Source: Azonexus hydrophilus DSM 23864 (GTDB lineage Bacteria; Pseudomonadota; Gammaproteobacteria; Burkholderiales; Rhodocyclaceae). Taken from it: 64,000 nt of DNA. The stretch's first letter is position 1. Every line of letters begins with the position of its first letter. This document shows positions 57,987-64,000 of this stretch, piece by piece. The stretch covers positions 186,001-250,000 of the forward strand of contig NZ_KE386925.1 in NCBI RefSeq assembly GCF_000429605.1. Reading direction: 5' to 3'. The notes below the pieces were generated by a model. That model ran no database searches. It saw only the letters and a program-made list of their open reading frames with translations, and was not told the DNA's origin. A program made the translations under genes and the position numbers.

Positions 57987-58178
57987 GGCAGAACTCCAGA
58001 ACGGGTAAAGCGCTATTCAACCACATTCACCCACCGCTCCGCGTAACGGCGTGTATTTTTCCCCGGTCGCTGTCATCAAACGGTAAGCAAGGGCCTTCAG
58101 GCTGCGCTACCCGCCATCGGCGAGTGCATTCCGTGGTATAAACCTCGCCCAAAGTAATAGATTAAGAGACAAAGTTTC

Positions 58179-59441
58179 GTGCCGTTCGGCTTCTACATCA
58201 TCATGGCCGCGCAATTCTTTTCCGCGCTGGCCGACAACGCCCTGCTGATCGTCGCCATTGCCGCCCTGCGCGACATGCAGGCGCCGGCCGAATACGAGCC
58301 TTTGCTCAAGACCTGCTTCACCATTTCCTACGTTGCCCTGGCTGCCTTTGTCGGCGCCTTTGCCGACTCGATGCCCAAGGGCCGGGTCATGCTGATCAGC
58401 AACAGCATCAAGATTTTCGGTTGTGGACTCATGTTTCTCCACATCCACCCGCTCGCCGCCTACGCCATCGTCGGACTGGGTGCCGCCGCCTATTCGCCGG
58501 CCAAGTACGGCATCCTCACCGAATACCTGCCGCACCGCCTGCTGGTCGTGGCCAACGGCTGGATCGAAGGCCTGACCGTCGGCGCCATCATCCTCGGCGT
58601 CGTCATCGGCGGCCTGCTGATCCAGCCCAACGTGACCAGCCACCTGCTGAGCTTCGATTTCCCGCTGATCGATACCGGACTCGACACCACCGCCGAAATC
58701 GCCGTCGCCATCATCGCCCTGCTCTATCTGCTGGCCGCGCTGTTCAATTTCTTCGTTCCCAACACCGGCGTCGACCACAAGCCGCTGAAGAAGAATCCGC
58801 TCTATCTGATCCACGAGTTCAATCACTGCCTGAAACTGCTCTGGCGTGACCGGCTCGGCCAGATTTCCCTGGCCGTCACCACCCTGTTCTGGGGTGCCGG
58901 CGCAACGCTGCAGTTCATCGTCATCAAGTGGTCAGAAACCGCGCTCGGCCTCAACCTGTCGCAATCCTCAATGCTCCAGGGCGTGGTTGCGGTTGGCGTC
59001 GCCACCGGCGCCATCGTCGCCGCCAAGTTCATCACCCTGCGCAAGTCGGTGCGGGTCATCCCGCTCGGCATCGCCATGGGCATCATCGTGCTGGTCATGA
59101 ACTTCGTCCGCGACATGTGGCTGGCCATCCCGCTGCTGATCCTGATCGGCGCGCTATCCGGCTTCTTCGTCGTACCGATGAACGCCCTGCTCCAGCACCG
59201 CGGCCACATCCTGATGGGTGCTGGCCACTCGATCGCCGTGCAGAATTTCAACGAAAACCTGTCGATCCTGATCATGACCGGCCTGTACTACGTGATGATC
59301 CGCGCCGACATGTCGATCTACTGGGTATTGACGCTGTTCGGGCTGTTCGTCAGCGGCATCATGTACCTGATCCGCGAACGCCACCTGGCCAACCAGCGCG
59401 ACCGCGACGACGTGATGCACCTGGACGATTCCCCGCACTGA
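58179..59441 (+). CDS. lplT: Lysophospholipid transporter LplT
   Basis: A 420-residue MFS transporter with about 12 membrane helices. The N-terminus FYIIMAAQFFSALADNALLIVAIAAL and the DSMPKGRVMLISNSIK loop are typical of LplT, which flips lysophosphatidylethanolamine inward for reacylation by Aas. No aas gene follows here; a cupin gene does. The GTG start at 58179 has AAGAGAC upstream. It is divergent from the LysR gene. Confidence 0.92.
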   Translation: MPFGFYIIMAAQFFSALADNALLIVAIAALRDMQAPAEYEPLLKTCFTISYVALAAFVGAFADSMPKGRVMLISNSIKIFGCGLMFLHIHPLAAYAIVGLGAAAYSPAKYGILTEYLPHRLLVVANGWIEGLTVGAIILGVVIGGLLIQPNVTSHLLSFDFPLIDTGLDTTAEIAVAIIALLYLLAALFNFFVPNTGVDHKPLKKNPLYLIHEFNHCLKLLWRDRLGQISLAVTTLFWGAGATLQFIVIKWSETALGLNLSQSSMLQGVVAVGVATGAIVAAKFITLRKSVRVIPLGIAMGIIVLVMNFVRDMWLAIPLLILIGALSGFFVVPMNALLQHRGHILMGAGHSIAVQNFNENLSILIMTGLYYVMIRADMSIYWVLTLFGLFVSGIMYLIRERHLANQRDRDDVMHLDDSPH

Positions 59442-59443
59442 CC

Positions 59444-59809
59444 ATGACGCTGCAAGCCTACGCAGGCGTCGCCCCCTACATCACCAAGGACGGCTCCGAA
59501 ATCCGCGAACTGATGCACCCGTCGGTACACGGCAATCGTGCGCAAAGCCTCGCCGAAGCCACCATCCTGCCCGGCTGCAAAACCGAACTGCACCGCCACG
59601 CGATCACCGAAGAGCTTTACCACATCACCGCCGGCACCGGCCTGATGACCCTGGGCCAGGAACATTTCCCCGTCCAGCCGGGCGACACCGTCTGCATTCC
59701 CCCAGGCACGCCACACTGCATCGAAGCCACCGGCGAGGCGCCGCTCAAGCTGCTGTGCTGCTGTTCTCCGGCTTACGACCACGCGGATACTGAACTGCTT
59801 CAGGGCTGA
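59444..59809 (+). CDS. Single-domain cupin protein
   Basis: A 121-residue cupin. The first motif, H50-x-H (LHRHAITEELYHITAGTG), and the second, PGDTVCIPPGTPHCIEATG, supply the metal ligands. The C-terminus has LLCCCSPAYDH, unusually Cys-rich. It begins 2 nt after lplT, so it is co-transcribed. Enzymatic or binding function is unknown. Confidence 0.88.
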   Translation: MTLQAYAGVAPYITKDGSEIRELMHPSVHGNRAQSLAEATILPGCKTELHRHAITEELYHITAGTGLMTLGQEHFPVQPGDTVCIPPGTPHCIEATGEAPLKLLCCCSPAYDHADTELLQG

Positions 59810-59900
59810 GCCGGAGAACGTGTCGATGTTTTGCGGAAATATCGACAGGTTTCCTTGATCTGTCGACGGCAACGACATGTTCGGGCACTTGCTGAGCGCC

Positions 59901-59909
59901 TGCTAAAAT
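59901..59909 (+). promoter_or_regulatory. Possible extended -10 promoter of mutS
   Basis: TGC followed by TAAAAT (59904-59909) lies 28 nt before the mutS ATG with no clear -35. Upstream is a TCGACAG/CTGTCGA dyad (59842-59848, 59860-59866). Confidence 0.35.
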
Positions 59910-59937
59910 CCGCATCTTTTTCCACCTGACCCAGCCG

Positions 59938-62526
59938 ATGAGCAAAACCGCCGACAGCCCCAAGCACACCCCGATGATGGTCCAGTACCTCGGGCTCAAG
60001 GCAAAGCATCCGAACACCCTGCTCTTTTACCGCATGGGCGACTTCTACGAGTTGTTCTACGAGGACGCCGAGAAGGCGGCGCGGTTGCTCGACATCACGC
60101 TGACCACGCGCGGGCAGTCGGCCGGGGTGCCGATCAAGATGTGCGGGGTACCTTTCCATTCGCTCGAGCCCTACCTGGCGCGGCTGGTGAAGTTGGGCGA
60201 GTCGGCGGTGATCTGCGAGCAGATCGGCGATCCGGCGACCAGCAAGGGGCCGGTCGAGCGGGCGGTGGCGCGCATCGTCACGCCGGGCACGCTGACCGAC
60301 GCGACGCTGATCGACGACAAGCAGGACATCTGGCTGCTGGCGGTGACGACATTGCGCAACACCGCCGGTATCGCCCGGCTGAACCTGGCCAGCGGCGAGT
60401 TCATCCTGATCGAGGTGCCGGCCGAGCAGATTCCCGCGACGCTGGAGCGCATCCGCCCGGCGGAAATCCTCTACCCGGAAAGCTGGACGCCGAATTTCGG
60501 CATCGATGTGGCGCGCACGCGCCAGCCGGACTGGTATTTCGATTTCGATTCGGCCAAACGCCTGCTCTGCGAGCAGTTCGAGGTCGCCTCGCTGGCCGGT
60601 TTCGGCGCCGAGGGCCTGAAGCCGGCGATTGCCGCAGCCGGCGCCCTGCTCCAGTACGCGCAGGCGACGCAGTCGGGCAAATTGCCGCATTTGCGCGGTT
60701 TGACCGTGGAAATCGAGGGCGCCTACCTCGGCCTCGACCTGGCCACCCGGCGCAATCTGGAACTGACCGAGACGCTGCGCGGCCAGCCGTCGCCGACGCT
60801 GTTCTCGCTGCTCGATAACTGCATCACCAGCATGGGCTCGCGGCTGTTACGGCACACGCTGCACCATCCGCTGCGCGACCGGGCGATCCCGGCCGCCCGC
60901 CATGGTGCGGTCGAAGCGCTGCTCGACGATTACGGTCGACTGGCCGGCGAGACCAGAAAAGCCCTGCGCGGTATCGCCGACATCGAGCGCATCGCCGGCC
61001 GCATCGCGCTGCGCAACGCCCGCCCGCGCGACCTCGCCAGCCTGCGCGAATCGCTCGCCCGCCTGCCGGAACTGCGGGCGCCGCTGGCCGGCACGCCGTC
61101 GGCTTTGCTGCAGCAATCCTTCGCCGAACTCGAAACGCCGGCTGAGACGCTCGACCTGCTGGTCCGCGCCATCGCCGCCGAACCGGGCGCCCAGGTGCGC
61201 GACGGCGGCGTCATCGCGCCGGGTTACGACGCCGATCTGGATGAGCTGCGCTCGCTCAACGACAACTGCGGCGCCTTCCTCGTCGATATGGAGGTCCGCG
61301 AGCGCGAGCGCACCGGGATTTCCAGCCTCAAGGTCGAATACAACAAGGTGCATGGCTTCTACATCGAGGTCACGCACGCCAACGTCGACAAGATTCCCGA
61401 CGACTACCGCCGGCGGCAGACGCTGAAGAACGCCGAGCGTTACATCACGCCGGAACTGAAGGCTTTCGAGGACAAGGCGCTGTCGGCGCAGGAACGTTCG
61501 CTGGCGCGCGAGAAGCTGCTCTACGAGGGCATTCTCGATGCGCTGCTGCCGGTCGTGCCGACGCTGCAGATCATTGCCCGCGCCGTCGCCCAGCTCGACC
61601 TGCTCGCCGGTTTTGCCGAATCGGCCTTGAAGCGCAACTGGTGCAAGCCGGAGTTTGCCGAAGAAACGCAACTGAGTATTGAGGGTGGCCGTCACCCGGT
61701 GGTCGAGAACGAACTGGCGCAGAGCGCCGAGACCTTCATCGCCAACGACTGTCTGTTGGCCGAAAGCCGGCGGCTGCTGCTGATCACCGGCCCGAACATG
61801 GGCGGTAAATCGACCTACATGCGCCAGGTCGCGCTGATCGCCCTGCTCGCCCACATCGGCAGCTTCGTGCCCGCCGACCGCTGCGTGCTCGGCCCGCTCG
61901 ACCGCATCTTCACCCGCATCGGCGCTTCCGACGATCTGGCGTCCGGGCGGTCGACCTTCATGGTCGAGATGACCGAAGCCGCCGCCATCCTGCACCACGC
62001 GACCCACCAGAGCCTGGTGCTGATGGACGAGATCGGGCGCGGCACCTCGACCTTCGACGGCATGGCCCTGGCCTTCGCCATCCTGCGCCACCTGATCGAC
62101 AAGAACCGCAGCCTGACGCTGTTCGCCACGCACTATTTCGAACTGACCCGGCTGTCGCACGAATACAGCGAACTGGCCAACGTCCATCTTGGCGCCGTCG
62201 AGCACAACGACCGCATCGTCTTCATGCACGCGGTCGAGGAAGGCCCGGCCAACCAGAGCTACGGGATTCAGGTGGCGGCGCTGGCCGGGATTCCGTCGGC
62301 CGTGGTACGCGCGGCGAGAAAACAGCTGCGCGAATTCGAGCAGCGCGCCGCCGTCGATCCGCTGCAACCCGACCTGTTCGCCCAGGATTTCCCGGGCGAG
62401 CTGGCCGAAGCCAGCGAATCGGCGCCGCATCCGGTGGTCGAGCACCTCACTGCCATCGACCCGGACAGTCTGACGCCGCGCGAGGCACTCGATGCGCTGT
62501 ACGCGCTGAAAGGCTTGCTGAAGTAG
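59938..62526 (+). CDS. mutS: DNA mismatch repair protein MutS
   Basis: An 862-residue mismatch sensor. The mismatch-binding Phe-x-Glu is in [13 protein letters not shown] (FYE near residue 39), the clamp and lever domains are in the middle, and the ABC-type ATPase has Walker [14 protein letters not shown] and Walker B with [16 protein letters not shown]. The C-terminal PRE-x-LD-x-LY motif ([12 protein letters not shown]) is the dimer/tetramer tail. Length is canonical. It converges on slyD. Confidence 0.97.
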   Translation: MSKTADSPKHTPMMVQYLGLKAKHPNTLLFYRMGDFYELFYEDAEKAARLLDITLTTRGQSAGVPIKMCGVPFHSLEPYLARLVKLGESAVICEQIGDPATSKGPVERAVARIVTPGTLTDATLIDDKQDIWLLAVTTLRNTAGIARLNLASGEFILIEVPAEQIPATLERIRPAEILYPESWTPNFGIDVARTRQPDWYFDFDSAKRLLCEQFEVASLAGFGAEGLKPAIAAAGALLQYAQATQSGKLPHLRGLTVEIEGAYLGLDLATRRNLELTETLRGQPSPTLFSLLDNCITSMGSRLLRHTLHHPLRDRAIPAARHGAVEALLDDYGRLAGETRKALRGIADIERIAGRIALRNARPRDLASLRESLARLPELRAPLAGTPSALLQQSFAELETPAETLDLLVRAIAAEPGAQVRDGGVIAPGYDADLDELRSLNDNCGAFLVDMEVRERERTGISSLKVEYNKVHGFYIEVTHANVDKIPDDYRRRQTLKNAERYITPELKAFEDKALSAQERSLAREKLLYEGILDALLPVVPTLQIIARAVAQLDLLAGFAESALKRNWCKPEFAEETQLSIEGGRHPVVENELAQSAETFIANDCLLAESRRLLLITGPNMGGKSTYMRQVALIALLAHIGSFVPADRCVLGPLDRIFTRIGASDDLASGRSTFMVEMTEAAAILHHATHQSLVLMDEIGRGTSTFDGMALAFAILRHLIDKNRSLTLFATHYFELTRLSHEYSELANVHLGAVEHNDRIVFMHAVEEGPANQSYGIQVAALAGIPSAVVRAARKQLREFEQRAAVDPLQPDLFAQDFPGELAEASESAPHPVVEHLTAIDPDSLTPREALDALYALKGLLK

Positions 62527-62531
62527 CGAGC

Positions 62532-63032
62532 TTAGTGGTCGCAGCCGTCCTCGTCGTCGGCGCCATGCACGTGGCCGTGCTCGATTTCGTCGGCGCTGGC
62601 CGGGCGGATGGCGGTGACGGTGCAGGTGAATACCAGGGCGCTGCCGGCGAGCGGATGATTGCCGTCGAGCACAACCTTGTCGCCTTCGATGTCGGTCACG
62701 CGATAGATCACGAACTCTTCGTCGCTACCGTCTTCCGGACCGCCTTCGAACTGCATGCCGACCTGGAGTTCCTTGGGGAAATCCTTGCGCGGCTCGATCT
62801 GGACGAGTTGCGGATCGTATTCGCCGAAAGCTTCGTCGGGCTGCAGTTTGACCTGGACCGACTCGCCGACACTCTTGCCCTGCAGGGCTTCTTCGATCTT
62901 GGGGAAGATGTCGTCGTAGCCGCCGTGCAGATAGACGAGCGGATCGCGACCTTCGTCCACGACTTCGCCATCGGAATCGGTGACATGGTAGTCGAGGGTG
63001 ATGACGGTATTGCGGGCAACCAGTTGGTTCAT
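62532..63032 (-). CDS. slyD: FKBP-type peptidyl-prolyl isomerase SlyD
   Basis: A 166-residue FKBP of the SlyD type. It has a split FKBP domain (DPLVYLHGGYDDIFPKIEEAL) with the inserted-flap chaperone domain (about 70-130) and a His/Asp-rich C-terminus (HGHVHGADDEDGCDH) that may bind nickel, though it is shorter than in E. coli. It is coupled to bcp by ATGA. It aids folding and metal delivery in the cytoplasm. Confidence 0.93.
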   Translation of the reverse strand: MNQLVARNTVITLDYHVTDSDGEVVDEGRDPLVYLHGGYDDIFPKIEEALQGKSVGESVQVKLQPDEAFGEYDPQLVQIEPRKDFPKELQVGMQFEGGPEDGSDEEFVIYRVTDIEGDKVVLDGNHPLAGSALVFTCTVTAIRPASADEIEHGHVHGADDEDGCDH

Positions 63033-63502
63033 GAGTTGAGTTCCTTGACTAGGGCCAGTACTTCCTGGGCATGACCCTTGAAATTGACGTTGTAAAGCGC
63101 ATGGCGGATGACGCCGCTGCGATCGATGACGAAGGTTGAACGGACGATGCCGGTTTTCGGCTGCCCATCCACCTCCCTCGTCTGCCAGACGCCGTATTGC
63201 CGGCAAACTTCGCCTTCGGCGTCGGACAGCAGATTGATACCGATACCTTCCCTGTCCCTGAATTCCTGATGCTTGAGACAGTCTTCCCGGTTGATGCCGA
63301 GAATGGAGCACCCGTGTTTCCGGAAATCTACCTCATGGTCCGAAAAATCGGTGACTTCACGCGTACAGGAGGGTGTTCCGTCCTTGGGGTAGAACAACAG
63401 GACAAGGTGTTGTTTGTCCTGAAAGCTCGCCAGATCGACAGTCTCCATATCAGCATCCGGCAAGCTGAATGTCGGGGCCTTATCGCCATTCTTGAGCAGC
63501 AT
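63029..63502 (-). CDS. bcp: Peroxiredoxin of the Bcp/PrxQ group
   Basis: A 157-residue thioredoxin-fold peroxidase. The peroxidatic Cys46 lies in DGTPSCTREV. E. coli Bcp has its resolving Cys five residues later; here that position is Thr/Asp context with no Cys, so this is a 1-Cys-like or atypical member (C65 and C75 remain candidates). GC content is visibly lower than in neighbouring genes. It overlaps slyD by ATGA. Confidence 0.92.
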   Translation of the reverse strand: MLLKNGDKAPTFSLPDADMETVDLASFQDKQHLVLLFYPKDGTPSCTREVTDFSDHEVDFRKHGCSILGINREDCLKHQEFRDREGIGINLLSDAEGEVCRQYGVWQTREVDGQPKTGIVRSTFVIDRSGVIRHALYNVNFKGHAQEVLALVKELNS

Positions 63503-63588
63503 ATCGTTCTCCTTGAGTGCTCAGCGTGGGACTGCTGAGAACGATTCTAGCTGAGCAAAATGGCGGTGGCTACAAGGTTTGAAGCGAT

Positions 63589-63879
63589 TTACCGGCGCTC
63601 GCCGGCGGGCTCGTCGGGTATCTGGACAAACACTTCGTCCTGTTTCACCATGCCGAGTTCAAAGCGCGCGCGCTCCTCGATGGCATCGTAGCCCTGCTTG
63701 AGATCGCGGACCTCGGCATCGAGGCCCGCGTTACGGATTTCCAGCTTGCGGGTTTCCTCCCGCTGGACCTTCAACTGACGGTCGTACTCCCATACCTTCA
63801 ACCATCCTCCCTTACCCAGCCACAATGGGTACTGGAGGAGGACGATCACGGCAAGAAGGCCGACCGTCAGCCAGCGCAT
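63589..63879 (-). CDS. ftsB: Cell division protein FtsB
   Basis: A 96-residue septal protein with one N-terminal helix (about 4-21) followed by a coiled coil (about 28-65) that pairs with FtsL in the divisome. The [22 protein letters not shown] tail matches the DivIC/FtsB family. It directly follows eno (6-nt gap), the usual proteobacterial arrangement. Confidence 0.95.
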   Translation of the reverse strand: MRWLTVGLLAVIVLLQYPLWLGKGGWLKVWEYDRQLKVQREETRKLEIRNAGLDAEVRDLKQGYDAIEERARFELGMVKQDEVFVQIPDEPAGERR

Positions 63880-63885
63880 GAGCGA

Positions 63886-64000
<115 letters not shown>

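Overview
The window is a 64 kb stretch of a GC-rich betaproteobacterial chromosome. Gene content and order suggest the Rhodocyclales (Dechloromonas/Azonexus-like). Supporting points are the nagZ-acpS-pdxJ-recO-era-rnc-DUF4845-lepB-lepA run, the yceD-rpmF-plsX-fabHDG-acpP-fabF run, the rluC/rne divergence, and protein sequences that look betaproteobacterial. The taxon is inferred from gene order and protein style, not from a database search. The window is dense with housekeeping genes. I see no insertion sequence, prophage, CRISPR array or rRNA, and one tRNA (Asn).

Layout. 1-2031: the end of an ABC-F ATPase gene and rlmA. 2010-5302: a probable quinone/catechol-defence cluster (extradiol dioxygenase, pirin, azoreductase) divergent from a LysR regulator, with two inverted repeats in the shared control region. 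5299-6842: an O-methyltransferase and glutathione peroxidase pair. 6926-14320: the minus-strand nagZ to lepA operon, mostly joined by 4-nt ATGA overlaps. 14379-17095: rpoE-rseC-mucD-glutaredoxin, with no rseA or rseB. 17259-19251: nadB and a YgfX-like membrane protein. 19276-25316: the fatty-acid and phospholipid initiation operon, with a strong sigma70-type promoter at its head and two hairpins that could set dosage within it. 25432-29377: maf, a tetrapyrrole-methylase-fold protein, sppA, a HAD phosphatase and rluC. 29358-32455: rne with a long, hairpin-rich leader. 32518-36356: an LMW phosphatase, uvrB and an aromatic aminotransferase. 36407-38455: an unusual AsmA-like membrane protein, tRNA-Asn and a structured intergenic element. 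38456-43402: moaA, a PAS-GGDEF-EAL protein, a 51-residue CxxC membrane protein and typA. 43575-47216: a secreted esterase, a truncated haemoglobin and a YgiQ radical-SAM protein. 47293-52169: a partner-switching signalling cluster (STAS, MBL hydrolase, CHASE2-PP2C phosphatase, OmpA lipoprotein, FecR protein, HATPase). 52157-57986: an FtsX-type permease, radA, alr and a LysR gene. 58179-64000: lplT, a cupin, mutS, slyD, bcp, ftsB and the 3' end of eno.

The strongest candidates for something undescribed are these: the compact partner-switching cluster at 47.3-52.2 kb, which pairs cytoplasmic switch proteins with a periplasmic FecR/OmpA pair; the 51-residue CxxC membrane protein behind typA; the N-terminal-domain/AsmA-like fusion at 36.4 kb; a sigma-E operon lacking its usual anti-sigma genes; and three very short AT-rich islands inside otherwise GC-rich conserved genes.
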